From Gordonia desulfuricans NBRC 100010 (GTDB lineage Bacteria; Actinomycetota; Actinomycetes; Mycobacteriales; Mycobacteriaceae), in NCBI RefSeq assembly GCF_001485495.1, contig NZ_BCNF01000034.1, positions 1-64,000 of the forward strand: a DNA stretch of 64,000 nt. Direction: 5' to 3'. This document shows, piece after piece, positions 37,881 through 47,416 of the stretch. The notes beneath the pieces were generated by a model that was not told the DNA's origin, made no database searches, and saw nothing but the letters and a program-made list of their open reading frames with translations. The position numbers were made by a program, and so were the translations under genes. How positions within the stretch are numbered: position 1 is the stretch's first letter; every line of letters starts with the position of its first letter.

Positions 37881-37946
37881 TCACCTCTCACCGGAGCGAC
37901 GCCCGGGCCGGACACCGCCTCGGCGAATGGCGGGACCTGTTGCGGC

Positions 37947-38702
37947 TCAGCCTATGTGGCGTGTGGCCGCCCATCGGGTCAGGGCATTGCGGTTGGACTG
38001 CTGGGTCTTGCGCAGCACATTCGACGCATGGGTCTCGACGGTCTTGATCGAGATGAACAGTTCCTCGGCGATCTCGCGGTAGGTGTAGCCGCGCGCGAGC
38101 AGCCGCAGCACCTCGAGTTCACGGCGGGTCAGCGAGTCGAGTTCCGGATCGAGCTGGGGCTCGGGCACCGACGAGCGGCCGGTGAACGAGTCCAGCACGA
38201 AGCCGGCCAGCCGCGGGCTGAACACCGCGTCCCCCTCGGCCACCCGTCGCACCGCGTCGGCCAGTTCCTTGCCGTCGATCGTCTTGGTCACATACCCGCG
38301 GGCACCGGCCCGGATGGTGGCGATCACGTCCTCGGCGGCGTCGGACACGCTGAGCGCCAGGAACACCGGCGCCTGGTCACCGAGTGCGTCGGCGACGCCA
38401 CGCAGCACCGCCACCCCACCACCGGCGGGCATGTGCACGTCGAGCAGCACGACGTCGGGCCGGACCCGGGTGATCCCGGCGATCGCCTCGGCCACCGCAC
38501 CCGCCTCCCCCGCGATGGTCAGTCCGGGTTCGCCGGCGAGCTCGGCACGCACGCCGGAACGGAACACCCCGTGGTCGTCGACCAGGAACACCCGGTACCC
38601 ACCGGCCGGTACGGCCTGCTCCTCGGTTGTCATCTCACTCCGCTCATCTGTCGTCATGTGCCGCGCCCCGACCATCGTCGCGGTGCCTGCCGTCGTCATC
38701 AT
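37947..38702 (-). CDS. NarL/LuxR-family response regulator
   Basis: A 251-residue regulator: receiver domain (YRVFLVDDHGVFRSGVRAEL; phospho-Asp in DVVLLDVHMPAGGG; TKTIDGKELADAVRRV) and a C-terminal LuxR HTH (LTRRELEVLRLLARGYTYREIAEELFISIKTVETH). The start at 38702 overlaps the kinase stop (ATGA), so the pair is coupled; starts at later Met codons (for example MTTEEQAV) would match the receiver better. It should bind DNA after phosphorylation by the adjoining PspC kinase. The likely targets are its own operon and the divergent PspC gene. Confidence 0.9.
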   Translation of the reverse strand: MMTTAGTATMVGARHMTTDERSEMTTEEQAVPAGGYRVFLVDDHGVFRSGVRAELAGEPGLTIAGEAGAVAEAIAGITRVRPDVVLLDVHMPAGGGVAVLRGVADALGDQAPVFLALSVSDAAEDVIATIRAGARGYVTKTIDGKELADAVRRVAEGDAVFSPRLAGFVLDSFTGRSSVPEPQLDPELDSLTRRELEVLRLLARGYTYREIAEELFISIKTVETHASNVLRKTQQSNRNALTRWAATRHIG

Positions 38703-40045
38703 GACGCCTTTCCGCGGCCGGTGTCGGTCCCCGCATCGGAATCGGTGCCCGTGTCGGGATCGTCGCCGCCCCGGTCCGGGTCCTCGTCCTGGTCCGGGTC
38801 TTGGTCCAGTGCCCGCTCCTGGTCCGGTGCCCGCTCCTCGTCGGGCACCGTACGGCCGTCGCCCCGCGGCATCGTGATCGCCACGTTGGTGCCGCGCCCC
38901 GGCGACGACTTCACCGTCGCACGTCCACCGACCCGCTCGGTCCGCGCGCGGATCGACCGCGCCACCCCCTGGCGGTCCTCGTCGACGGCGTCCGGGTCGA
39001 AGCCCACGCCGCGGTCACGCACGTAGACCTCCACCTCGTCGTCGCCCACCTCGAGGTACACGTCGACCTTGCGCTCACCGGAGTGTTTGGCCGCATTGAC
39101 CAGCGCCTCGCGGGTGGCCCCGATCAGGGCGGGCCAGCGGCGCGCCACCACCTTGTCGGTGTCGTCGTCGGGGCGGAGATCGCCGACGGTGACCACCTCC
39201 ACCTCGATCCCGTAGTCGTCCTCGACCTCGGCGCCCACACTGCGCAGTGCGGCGCTCAGCGAGCTCCGCTGCTGGGCCGGATCACCGAACAGCCAGCTGC
39301 GCAGTTCACGTTCCTGACTGCGCGCCAGACGGGCCACCTCCTCGGGCCGGCCCGCCTTCTTCTGGATCAGGGCGAGGGTCTGCAACACCGAATCGTGCAG
39401 GTGGGAGGCGATCTCCTCGCGTTCGGCATTGCGGATTCGCGCCGCCCGTTCCTCGTTCAGCGCCCGCCACATCCGCATCCACAACGGGACGGTCAGCAGC
39501 ACGACGCCGATCAGGGTCACCCCGACCGCGAGCAAGGTGGTGCTCAGGCCGCCGAAGTTGCGGTTGCCGGCGAGCACGATCACCACCAGACCGCCCACCA
39601 CCAGAACCACACCGCCGGCCAGCCGCAGCCAGGTCAGGACCGGGCTGCGGGGGTGGGCGCGCGCGGAGGTGTCGAACTCCCGCCAGACGAGGGAGGCGCC
39701 GACGGCCACGACGACCAACGGCACCAGATAGGCGGCGGGGGTGCCGGCGGTGGCGAACCCGACCACCGACATCGCGATCAGGCCGAGGATCGCCAGCCCC
39801 CAGGCCTGACGCCGCTCACCCGGTTGCGGGGGCGCGGTGTCGGCACCCTGCGGGCAGAAGAACCACAGGAGCGCATACGCCAGCACCCCGGCCCCGGCGA
39901 GGGCGGTCAGCACCACGAACACCACCCGCACGCGGAACGCGTCGACGCCGAGATGGTCGGCGACACCCCCTGCGACCCCACCGATCACCCGGCCACCGCT
40001 GCGGCGCATCAGCCGCGGCGGCAGCTCCGCCTGCGCCACTTCCAT
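38699..40045 (-). CDS. PspC-domain histidine kinase (EsrS-like)
   Basis: A 448-residue sensor. Residues ~10-65 form a PspC domain (RRSGGRVIGGVAGGVADHLGVDAFRVRVVFVVL...ALLWFFCP), followed by four more helices, then a HisKA_3 dimerisation domain with the phospho-His in IASHLHDSVLQTLALIQ and an ATPase domain with ATREALVNAAKHSG, DRGVGFD and GGRATVKSSPGRG. The C-terminal ~45 residues are an acidic, repetitive DQDPDQDEDPDRGGDD tail. The layout matches the envelope-stress kinase EsrS of Corynebacterium. It forms an operon with the regulator and faces the PspC/toastrack gene across ~135 bp. Confidence 0.9.
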   Translation of the reverse strand: MEVAQAELPPRLMRRSGGRVIGGVAGGVADHLGVDAFRVRVVFVVLTALAGAGVLAYALLWFFCPQGADTAPPQPGERRQAWGLAILGLIAMSVVGFATAGTPAAYLVPLVVVAVGASLVWREFDTSARAHPRSPVLTWLRLAGGVVLVVGGLVVIVLAGNRNFGGLSTTLLAVGVTLIGVVLLTVPLWMRMWRALNEERAARIRNAEREEIASHLHDSVLQTLALIQKKAGRPEEVARLARSQERELRSWLFGDPAQQRSSLSAALRSVGAEVEDDYGIEVEVVTVGDLRPDDDTDKVVARRWPALIGATREALVNAAKHSGERKVDVYLEVGDDEVEVYVRDRGVGFDPDAVDEDRQGVARSIRARTERVGGRATVKSSPGRGTNVAITMPRGDGRTVPDEERAPDQERALDQDPDQDEDPDRGGDDPDTGTDSDAGTDTGRGKAS

Positions 40046-40181
40046 GAAACCGATGGTGTCACGCGGGTGGGAGTTCGGGCATCAGGGTCCACCCCCGAAT
40101 CCGGCCCGGGTGCACGTTCCGGGTGGATCTCAGGGTGCGCCCCCGATGTGGGTGGGGCCGCCGGACGTGAAGATGGGTGAC

Positions 40182-41630
40182 ATGGATGGTGCAGAGTTTC
40201 GCAACCGGCTCGAGAACCTGTGGGCCACACGCCCGGTGCGTCCGTCGGCACCGCGCACCGTGGCCGGTGTCTGTGCGGGTGTCGCCGACCGCTACCGGGT
40301 CGATCCGACCCTGGTGAAGGTCGCATTCGTGGTGTCGACGCTGTTCGGCGGCAGCGGCCTGATCCTGTACCTGGCCGGCTGGATCGCCTTCCCGTCGGTC
40401 ACCCGGGTCTCCGCGCAGGTCACCCCACCCGGCGGGCAGCATCCCGGCCGCACCCGCAGTCCCATGATGCTGCTGCTGGTGGTGCTCGTCGTGATCGTGC
40501 TGGTGACCTCGATCGGATCGTCGGGCCCATGGAGTTCCGGCGGCCTGCTCGGTGGTCTGCTGATGCTGTTCGGCTGGTGGCTGCTGTATCTGCGCACGCC
40601 CGAGGCGCCGGCCGGGACGAGCGTCGCGACCATCGCCCCGGCGTCGCCACCCGCTGCGATCGGTGCCGATCACTTCGTGCGCTGGACCCCGCGTGCGATC
40701 CGTACCGCGTCCGCTGCTCCCGCACCTGCCCAGCCGGCCCCGTACCAACGTGCGACCGAAGGGAGTACAGCCGCCATGTCCGCCGATTCGTCCCCCACCC
40801 CGACCGCGCAGGGCACCACGATCGACCTGGGGAAGACGCCGGCCGGCACCGATTCCGAGCCACCCGTGGTGGCGGCCGGTGCCGACGACATCCCCACGCC
40901 GGTCATCCCGGCCGACCCGATCGACCGGACCCCACCCGCGTGGGATCCGCTGGGGGCGGCCCGCTTCGCCTGGGACCTGCCCGAACCGAGTACACCCACG
41001 CCGCCGGCCGTACCCGAGAGTCCACGCCGTTCCCCGCTGGGGCTCGTCGTCGCCGGCCTCGCGGTGATCGTCGCCGCTGCCGGGATCGCCGGCAACCGCG
41101 CCGGGATCGGCTGGTTCTCGGTGCCACACGTGCTGTCGCTGGCGCTGGCCGTGGTGGCCGTCGGCCTGCTCGTCGGCGCCCTGCGCAAGACCCGATCCGG
41201 TCGTCACGCAGGCGGTCTCGTGCCGGTACTGCTCGCATTGATGGCGGCCGTGGTGGTCTCCACCACGCTGACCACCTGGAGCCCGAGTGATCACGGCCTG
41301 GGCATCCCCACCGGCGGCGTCGGCGACCGGAACTGGAAACCACTGAGCGAGAACGACATCCGCGGCGAGTATTCACTCGGCATGGGTACCGGGACACTCG
41401 ATCTGCGTGACATCACACTGTCGTCGGACCGAACGGTCCAGTTGCGCAACGGTATCGGTGAGCTCGTCATCGAGGTCCCCGCGGGTATGAACGTCCGCGC
41501 CGACTGTAGTACCGGGGTCGGCGACTACTCCTGCCCCGACGGACTCGACGGCGGCAACGACGGCACCGCCGGGCCGGTCCTGACGGTCGACGCACACACC
41601 GGAATGGGACGAGTGGAGATCAGGCGATGA
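40182..41630 (+). CDS. PspC and toastrack-domain membrane protein (EsrI-like)
   Basis: A 482-residue protein. It opens with a PspC domain (PRTVAGVCAGVADRYRVDPTLVKVAFVVSTLFGGSGLILYLAGW), then two helices, a long Thr/Pro-rich loop, three more helices (~290-370) and a C-terminal outer beta domain (EYSLGMGTGTLDLRDITL...VQLRNGIGELVIEVPAGMNV...GMGRVEIRR), the LiaF/YvqF 'toastrack' type. In C. glutamicum EsrISR such a protein restrains the kinase until cell-envelope stress. The start at 40182 begins at MDGAEFRNRL; the ATG at 40173 is also possible. The stop overlaps the next gene (ATGA). Confidence 0.85.
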   Translation: MDGAEFRNRLENLWATRPVRPSAPRTVAGVCAGVADRYRVDPTLVKVAFVVSTLFGGSGLILYLAGWIAFPSVTRVSAQVTPPGGQHPGRTRSPMMLLLVVLVVIVLVTSIGSSGPWSSGGLLGGLLMLFGWWLLYLRTPEAPAGTSVATIAPASPPAAIGADHFVRWTPRAIRTASAAPAPAQPAPYQRATEGSTAAMSADSSPTPTAQGTTIDLGKTPAGTDSEPPVVAAGADDIPTPVIPADPIDRTPPAWDPLGAARFAWDLPEPSTPTPPAVPESPRRSPLGLVVAGLAVIVAAAGIAGNRAGIGWFSVPHVLSLALAVVAVGLLVGALRKTRSGRHAGGLVPVLLALMAAVVVSTTLTTWSPSDHGLGIPTGGVGDRNWKPLSENDIRGEYSLGMGTGTLDLRDITLSSDRTVQLRNGIGELVIEVPAGMNVRADCSTGVGDYSCPDGLDGGNDGTAGPVLTVDAHTGMGRVEIRR

Positions 41631-41854
41631 ACGGCACCGACAACACCGACACGAACGCATCGACCACGGAGGCCGCCCGGCGTTCGCCCGGCCTGGCCCT
41701 GTTCGCCCTGCTCGGCCTGGCCGTGGCCGCCTGGGGTCTCGCCGACGGGCCCACCCTCCCCGACCTCGCGACCCTGGGCTGGATCGCGGTGGCGGTCGGG
41801 GCGATCGCGGGTCTGGTGCTGATCGTCAGCGGCGCGCGGTCGGCGCGCCGCTGA
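41627..41854 (+). CDS. Small two-helix membrane protein
   Basis: A 75-residue protein with a hydrophilic Asn/Thr-rich N-terminus and two membrane helices (GLALFALLGLAVAAWGLAD and LGWIAVAVGAIAGLVLIVSG) ending in basic ARSARR. It overlaps the PspC/toastrack gene by 4 bp (ATGA), so it should be made together with it and may belong to the same complex. No family recognised with confidence. Confidence 0.75.
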   Translation: MNGTDNTDTNASTTEAARRSPGLALFALLGLAVAAWGLADGPTLPDLATLGWIAVAVGAIAGLVLIVSGARSARR

Positions 41855-41893
41855 CGGTCACCCCCGCACCGGAATCGGCACCGGTGCCGGGGA

Positions 41894-43483
41894 TCACTCC
41901 CACTCGATGGTGCCCGGCGGCTTGCTCGTCACGTCCAGGACGACGCGGTTGACGTCGGGCACCTCGTTGGTGATGCGGGTGGAGATGATCTCGAGCACCT
42001 CGTAGGGGATGCGTGTCCAGTCCGCGGTCATCGCGTCCTCGCTGGACACCGGGCGCAGCACGATCGGATGACCGTAGGTGCGGCCGTCGCCCTGCACGCC
42101 GACACTGCGGACGTCGGCGAGCAGCACCACCGGGCACTGCCAGATCTGTCCGTCCAGACCGGCGGCGGTGAGTTCCTCCCGCGCGATCTGGTCTGCGGTG
42201 CGGAGCAGGGCGAGACGGTCGGCGGTCACCTCGCCGACGATCCGGATCGCCAGACCCGGACCGGGGAACGGCTGACGTCCGACGATCTCCTCGGGCAGAC
42301 CCAGTTCCCGGCCGACCGCGCGGACCTCGTCCTTGAACAGCAACCGCAACGGCTCGACCAGGGTGAACTCCAGGTCGTCGGGCAACCCGCCCACATTGTG
42401 ATGGCTCTTGATGTTCGCCGTGCCGCTGCCGCCGCCGGATTCGACGACGTCGGGGTACAGGGTGCCCTGGACCAGGAAGTCCACCTTGTCGCCGGCCGCG
42501 GCACGGTCGCCGAGCACGTCGGACACCGCCCCCTCGAAGGAGCGGATGAACTCGCGGCCGATGATCTTGCGCTTGGTCTCCGGGTCGGAGACGCCGGCCA
42601 GTTCGGAGAGGAACGTCTCGGCGGCGTCCACGGTGACCAGCCGGGCCCCGGTCGCGCCGACGAACTCGTGCTGGACCTGTTCGCGCTCACCGGCACGCAG
42701 CAGACCGTGGTCGACGAACACACAGGTCAGCCGATCACCGATGGCACGCTGCACGAGCGCCGCGGCGACCGCCGAGTCGACGCCGCCGGACAGACCGCAG
42801 ATGGCCAGGCCGTCACCGATCTGATCGGCGACCTGCTCGACCAGGGCGTCGGCGATGTTCGCGGCGGTCCAGGTGGGTTCGAGTCCGGCGATCTCGTAGA
42901 GGAAGCGGGTGAGCACCTGCTGGCCGTGCGGCGAGTGCAGCACCTCCGGGTGGTACTGCACGCCGGCCATCCTGCGGTCGAGGTTCTCGAATGCGGCGAC
43001 CGGTGCGCCCGGCGTCGAACCGACCACCTCGAAGCCCTCCGGGGCCACCTGCACGGCGTCGTTGTGGCTCATCCACACCGGCTGCTCGGCGGGCAGTCCC
43101 TGATGCAGCACCCCGGCCCCGTCCGCGGTCAGGGTGGTGCGGCCGAACTCTCGGCCACCGGTGTTGGCGACCACGCCGCCGAGGGCCTTGGCCATCGACT
43201 GGAATCCGTAGCAGATGCCGAACACCGGGATGCCGAGTTCCAGGATCGCCGGGTCGATGGCGGGTGCGTCGTCGGCGTACACCGACGACGGTCCGCCCGA
43301 CAGCACCAGCGCCACCGGGTTACGGGCCGCGAACTCCTCGACGGTGGCGTCGTGCGCGATCACCTCGGAGTAGATGCGGGCCTCACGCACGCGGCGCGCG
43401 ATGAGCTGCGCGTACTGTGCGCCGAAATCGACGACGAGGACCGGACGCGGCCCCTCGATCGCTCCATCTGCAGAATCCGTCAC
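41894..43483 (-). CDS. guaA: GMP synthase (glutamine-hydrolysing)
   Basis: GuaA (529 residues) converts XMP to GMP. The amidotransferase domain has nucleophile Cys in [10 protein letters not shown] and the His-Glu pair in GVQYHPEV; the ATP-pyrophosphatase domain has LSGGVDSAV; the dimerisation domain has [11 protein letters not shown] and ends [10 protein letters not shown]. It converges with the small membrane gene and diverges from bioY. With guaB3 and guaB2 nearby it forms the loosely grouped guanine branch typical of this order. Confidence 0.97.
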   Translation of the reverse strand: MTDSADGAIEGPRPVLVVDFGAQYAQLIARRVREARIYSEVIAHDATVEEFAARNPVALVLSGGPSSVYADDAPAIDPAILELGIPVFGICYGFQSMAKALGGVVANTGGREFGRTTLTADGAGVLHQGLPAEQPVWMSHNDAVQVAPEGFEVVGSTPGAPVAAFENLDRRMAGVQYHPEVLHSPHGQQVLTRFLYEIAGLEPTWTAANIADALVEQVADQIGDGLAICGLSGGVDSAVAAALVQRAIGDRLTCVFVDHGLLRAGEREQVQHEFVGATGARLVTVDAAETFLSELAGVSDPETKRKIIGREFIRSFEGAVSDVLGDRAAAGDKVDFLVQGTLYPDVVESGGGSGTANIKSHHNVGGLPDDLEFTLVEPLRLLFKDEVRAVGRELGLPEEIVGRQPFPGPGLAIRIVGEVTADRLALLRTADQIAREELTAAGLDGQIWQCPVVLLADVRSVGVQGDGRTYGHPIVLRPVSSEDAMTADWTRIPYEVLEIISTRITNEVPDVNRVVLDVTSKPPGTIEWE

Positions 43484-43489
43484 GAGGCG

Positions 43490-43495
43490 AGTCTA
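43490..43495 (-). promoter_or_regulatory. Candidate leaderless -10 element of guaA
   Basis: TAGACT on the minus strand is followed by 6 nt and the GTG of guaA at 43483. Confidence 0.5.
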
Positions 43496-43561
43496 ATGTC
43501 TGCCCACCGGCGACCTGCCGGTCGGCGGTGCCCACGGCGCGTGGAATACTCGTTGACCACC

Positions 43562-44233
43562 ATGGATACTTCTGACTCCCCAGAAAACGCCAGGTCAGTG
43601 ACGGCCGGATCCGCAGGGTCGGCGTCCGGCCGGTTCTCCCTCGGCGTCGCCGACCTCACCCAGGCGGCGGTGTTCGCCGCACTGATCGCCGCCCTGGGCC
43701 TGCCCGGGACGATCAACCTCGGCAGCAGCGGGGTCCCGATCACCTTCCAGACCCTCGGTGTGATGCTCGCCGGCGCGGTCCTCGGCCCAAAGAAGGGCAC
43801 CCTCGCGGTGGTCATCTTCATGGTGCTCGCGCTCGCCGGTCTGCCGATCCTGTCGGGTGGCCGCAACGGTCAGACCGCGTTGCTCTCGCCCACCGCCGGG
43901 TACTTCATCGGGTTCCTGCCCGCCGTGATCGTGATCGGTGTGCTGACCGCCCTGATGATGCCGCGCTACCGGGTCGTGTGGGGCGCGCTGATCAACCTGT
44001 TCGGCGGCATGGTCGTGGTGTACGCCTGCGGCGTGATCGGCCTGCTGGTGCGCACCGACCTGACGCTGTGGGCGGCCGTCTCCACCAACGGCACGTTCAT
44101 CATCGGTGACGTGATCAAGGCCGTGGTGGCCGCGCTGGTCGCCGCGCAGGTGCACCGCTCCTGGCCCGGACTGATCACCCCGTGGCGATCCGGGAAGCGC
44201 GGCCCCACCGGTACCGCCGGCGTCGCCGGCTGA
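43562..44233 (+). CDS. bioY: Biotin transporter substrate-binding protein BioY
   Basis: A 223-residue S-component of an ECF transporter with six membrane helices. The BioY signature is visible: LTQAAVFAALIAALGLPGTINLGSSGVPITFQTLGVMLAGAVLGPKKGTLAV, then GRNGQTALLSPTAGYFIGFLPAA-like helix. The ATG at 43562 was selected from a very long open frame whose upstream part is antisense to guaA. It is followed by ATPase and T-component genes, so this is a dedicated biotin importer. An imperfect inverted repeat lies at 43505-43530 in the bioY/guaA gap. Confidence 0.93.
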   Translation: MDTSDSPENARSVTAGSAGSASGRFSLGVADLTQAAVFAALIAALGLPGTINLGSSGVPITFQTLGVMLAGAVLGPKKGTLAVVIFMVLALAGLPILSGGRNGQTALLSPTAGYFIGFLPAVIVIGVLTALMMPRYRVVWGALINLFGGMVVVYACGVIGLLVRTDLTLWAAVSTNGTFIIGDVIKAVVAALVAAQVHRSWPGLITPWRSGKRGPTGTAGVAG

Positions 44234-44269
44234 CATGGCCGACGCCGCACCAGTGATCGCATCGTTGCC

Positions 44270-44944
44270 GTGATCGAGTTCCGTGACGTCACCCACGCCT
44301 ACGACGCGAGGACCGTGCTGCGTGAGGTGTCGCTGACCCTGTCCGAGCGGCGGGTGGGCATCGTCGGCGCCAACGGCAGCGGCAAGTCCACCCTGGCCCG
44401 GATGATCAATGCGCTGGTCACCCCGGATCAGGGCAGCGTCGTCGTCGACGGTGTGGACGCGAGCCGCCACAAACGGCAGGTGCGGCGGTCGGTGGGGTTC
44501 GTGTTCTCCGACCCGGACCGGCAGATCATCATGCCGACCGTCCGCGAGGACATCGAGCTCTCGCTGACCCGCACCGAGCTGAACCGGGCCCAACGGGCCG
44601 AGCGCACCCGCGCGGTGCTGGACCGGTTCGGCCTCGCCGACCATGTCGACCATCCGTCGGCCCGCCTCTCCGGCGGCCAGAAGCAGTTGCTGGCGCTCGC
44701 ATCGATCCTGGTGACCGAACCACAGATCATCGTCGCCGACGAACCGACGACGCTGCTCGACCTCCGCAACAGCCGCATGTTGCGGGAGGTGTTCGCCGGG
44801 CTCGACGAGCAGCTGATCGTGGTGACCCACGATCTCGACCTGGTCGACGACTTCGACCGCGTACTGGTGATCGACGACGGCCGGGTGGTGGTCGACGACC
44901 TGCCCGGTCCCGCGCTCACCGCCTACCGGGCGATGATGTCGTGA
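44270..44944 (+). CDS. bioM: ECF transporter ATPase BioM
   Basis: A 224-residue ABC ATPase: Walker A GANGSGKST, signature LSGGQKQLLALASIL, Walker B IIVADEPTT and switch VTHDLDLVDDFD. The Q-loop region VFSDPDRQIIMPTVREDIE is typical of CbiO/EcfA proteins. It drives biotin uptake with BioY and BioN. Its stop overlaps bioN (ATGTCGTGACC region, GTGA). Confidence 0.93.
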   Translation: MIEFRDVTHAYDARTVLREVSLTLSERRVGIVGANGSGKSTLARMINALVTPDQGSVVVDGVDASRHKRQVRRSVGFVFSDPDRQIIMPTVREDIELSLTRTELNRAQRAERTRAVLDRFGLADHVDHPSARLSGGQKQLLALASILVTEPQIIVADEPTTLLDLRNSRMLREVFAGLDEQLIVVTHDLDLVDDFDRVLVIDDGRVVVDDLPGPALTAYRAMMS

Positions 44945-45543
44945 CCGCGCTCGGCGTCTACCGGCCCGGCAACACGGTGCTGCACCGCCTCTCCCCCGGC
45001 ACCAAGCTGGTCGGTCTGGCCGTCGCGGTGCTGGCCATCTCGCTGTTCGTACGGACGCTTCCGGCGCTGGGGATCGCCGCGGTGGCGGTCGCGGCGCTCT
45101 ATGCGCTCGGCGGGATCGGACCGGTCGCCGCGTGGCGTCAGCTGCGCCCGGCGATCTGGATGCTGCTGTTCATCTTCGTGTTCCAGGTGATCTTCACCGG
45201 CTGGCATCGCGCGGTGATCGTGGTGGGAATCCTGGGGCTGACGGTGATCCTGGCCGCCGTGGTCACGCTGACCACCCGGGTCACCGACATGCTCGCCACC
45301 ATCACCCGCGCGCTGTCGCCGCTCGCGCGGTTCGGCGTCCGGGTGGATCTGATCGCGATCTCGCTGGCCCTGACCATCCGGGCGATCCCCCTCATGGTGG
45401 AGATCGCCCGGGCGGTCGACGAGGCCCGCCGCGCGCGTGGGCTGCGTCCCGGGCCGCGCATCCTGGTGGCCCCGATCGTGGTCGGGGCCCTGCGTACCGC
45501 CGACGGGTTCGCCGACAGCCTCATCGCCCGCGGCCTCGACTAG
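44941..45543 (+). CDS. bioN: ECF transporter T-component BioN
   Basis: A 200-residue EcfT-like transmembrane protein with about five helices. It carries the Ala-Arg coupling motifs that contact the ATPase (VDEARRARGLRPG, and ALRTADGFADSLIARGLD near the C-terminus). The start overlaps bioM by 4 bp. Completes a bioY-bioM-bioN operon of the BioMNY type. Confidence 0.92.
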   Translation: MTALGVYRPGNTVLHRLSPGTKLVGLAVAVLAISLFVRTLPALGIAAVAVAALYALGGIGPVAAWRQLRPAIWMLLFIFVFQVIFTGWHRAVIVVGILGLTVILAAVVTLTTRVTDMLATITRALSPLARFGVRVDLIAISLALTIRAIPLMVEIARAVDEARRARGLRPGPRILVAPIVVGALRTADGFADSLIARGLD

Positions 45544-45573
45544 GGCAGACCCGGGCACTCCCCGACCACCGGT

Positions 45574-47340
45574 TCAGGACGCCGACGCGCGGTCCACCGG
45601 GGTGATCGTCAGCCGCAGGGCCGCGGGGGCGTCGGCGGGCACCACCGGTGCCGTCGGCGCGACGGGTGCGAGGCGCCGGTACTGGTCGCCCTGCTCGGGG
45701 CGGATGTCGTCGGCCCCCTTGTTCGGCCACAGTGCGATCGCCCGCTCGGCCTGCGCACAGATCGACAGCGACGGGTTGACGCCGAGGTTCGCCGAGATCG
45801 CCGCACCGTCGGTGACGTGCAGCGTCGGGTAGTTCCACACCCGGTGGTACGGGTCGATCACCCCGGTCGCCGGGTCGTCGGAGATCGCGCAGCCGCCGAG
45901 GTAGTGCGCGGTCATCGGCATGTTGAAGACGTCACCCCAGGTGCCGCCGGCGAGACCGTCGTCGAGTTTCGCCGCGATCCGCCGTGTCGCGTCGTTGCCC
46001 TCCGGGATCGAGGTGGGGTTGGGGTCGCCGTGCCCCTGCTTGCTGGTGACATACCGCAGCGGTCCTCGTCTGCGCAGGAAGGTGGTCAGCGAGTTGTCGT
46101 TGTTCTGCATCACCAGCGCGATCACGGTGCGCTCGCTCCATCGTCGCACCACCAGCAGCCGCACCAGCGTCGACGGCTTGCGCAGCATCTGCAGCAGGAC
46201 CTGACCGATGCGGTTGCGCCGGGAGCCGCCGTCGGTGAGGACCGTCTGCAAGAAGGCGATCGCATTGGAGCCCTTGCCGTAGCGGACCGGCTCGACGTGG
46301 GTGTTGGGCGCCGGATAGAACGACGACGTGATCGCCACCCCCGCCGAGTAGTCATGTGCCGGATCGTATTTCGCGGCGACCGCACCGAGGATCGCCTCCG
46401 AGTTGGTGCGGGTCAGCCGCCCCATGGCATCGGAGATCGCGGGCAGCGTCGACGCCTTGGCGTGGTGCAGCAGTCGTTGGGTGTTGAAGGTCCCGGCGGC
46501 GACGATCACCTGTCCGGCGGTGTAGCTGCGCCGACGCCGCCCGACCGGACCCCACGCCGCCGACCGGTGCGTGCCCACCACCCAGGTGCCGTCGGCCCGC
46601 CGGGTCAGCGAGTCGACGGTGGTGCGGTCGAGAATCCGGGCACCGTTCGCCTCGGCGAGTCCGAGGTAGTTCTTCAGCAGGGTGTTCTTGGCGCCGACCC
46701 GGCATCCGGTCATGCAGGCGCCGCATTCGGTGCAGGCGGTCCGGTCCGGGCCGGCCCCGCCGAAGTAGGGGTCGCCGACGGTCTCCCCGGGCTCACCGGC
46801 CAGCCCCGTCTTGGCGCCGAAGAACACGCCGACCGGGGTGGGCACGAAGGTGTCACCGACGCCCATCTCGGTGGCCACCTCACCGATCACGCGGTCGGAT
46901 TCGGTGAAGGTCGGGTTGAGCACCACGCCGAGCATCCGGCGGGCCTGCTCGTAGTAGGGGTCGAGTTCGGCCTGCCAGTCGGTGATGTGCGCCCACTGCG
47001 GGTCGGTGAAGAACGGGGTGGGCGGCTTGTAGAGGGTGTTGGCGTAGTTCAGCGATCCGCCGCCGACGCCCGCGCCGGCCAGGATCATCACGTCCTTGAG
47101 GGCGTGGATCCGCTGGATGCCGAACAGGCCGAGCTTGGGTGCCCACAGCCATTTGTTCAGGCGCCAGCTGGTCTCGGCGAAGTCGTCGTCGGCAAAGCGC
47201 CGGCCGGCCTCGACCACGCCGACCCGGTATCCCTTCTCGACGAGTCGCAGCGCACTGACGCTGCCGCCGAATCCGGAACCGATGATCAGGACGTCGAAGT
47301 CCGTACGGTGAGATGAATCACGAATGGGGTGGGCTGCCAT
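45574..47340 (-). CDS. choD: GMC-family oxidoreductase, cholesterol oxidase-like (ChoD)
   Basis: A 588-residue flavoprotein. FDVLIIGSGFGGSVSALRL is the FAD dinucleotide fold, AGAGVGGGSLNYANTLY the GMC cofactor loop, CTECGACMTGC a ferredoxin-like Cys cluster typical of actinobacterial ChoD, and the C-terminal MTAHYLGGCAISDDP...NPSLSICAQAERAI holds the catalytic His/Asn region. It is named after Rv3409c, which lies in the same place after guaB3; that protein's role in cholesterol oxidation is debated, so 'GMC oxidoreductase' is the safe call. No signal peptide. ATG at 47340; a TTG two codons upstream is open. Palindromes overlap its promoter. Confidence 0.85.
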   Translation of the reverse strand: MAAHPIRDSSHRTDFDVLIIGSGFGGSVSALRLVEKGYRVGVVEAGRRFADDDFAETSWRLNKWLWAPKLGLFGIQRIHALKDVMILAGAGVGGGSLNYANTLYKPPTPFFTDPQWAHITDWQAELDPYYEQARRMLGVVLNPTFTESDRVIGEVATEMGVGDTFVPTPVGVFFGAKTGLAGEPGETVGDPYFGGAGPDRTACTECGACMTGCRVGAKNTLLKNYLGLAEANGARILDRTTVDSLTRRADGTWVVGTHRSAAWGPVGRRRRSYTAGQVIVAAGTFNTQRLLHHAKASTLPAISDAMGRLTRTNSEAILGAVAAKYDPAHDYSAGVAITSSFYPAPNTHVEPVRYGKGSNAIAFLQTVLTDGGSRRNRIGQVLLQMLRKPSTLVRLLVVRRWSERTVIALVMQNNDNSLTTFLRRRGPLRYVTSKQGHGDPNPTSIPEGNDATRRIAAKLDDGLAGGTWGDVFNMPMTAHYLGGCAISDDPATGVIDPYHRVWNYPTLHVTDGAAISANLGVNPSLSICAQAERAIALWPNKGADDIRPEQGDQYRRLAPVAPTAPVVPADAPAALRLTITPVDRASAS

Positions 47341-47378
47341 GACCAAATATACTAACGGTCATTGTCACGTTACGTGAC
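47339..47378. promoter_or_regulatory. Two palindromes overlapping the choD promoter (candidate TetR-type operator)
   Basis: GTCACGTTACGTGAC (47364-47378) is a perfect palindrome. ATGACC (47339-47344) and GGTCAT (47357-47362) form a second dyad that encloses a minus-strand -10 candidate TAGTAT (47354-47349), 8 nt from the ATG. Such overlap suggests a repressor site; no regulator gene is adjacent. Confidence 0.5.
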
Positions 47379-47416
47379 GGCGGCCTCACCCCATCGTGGA
47401 CACGATCGGTGGTCGA

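Noticed and set aside
43505-43530. Inverted repeat CACCGGCGACC/GGTCGGCGGTG before bioY as a possible riboswitch or biotin operator
   Set aside because: The stem has a mismatch and is of the GC-rich type common in this genome; it does not match a biotin repressor site that I know, and there is no riboswitch consensus.
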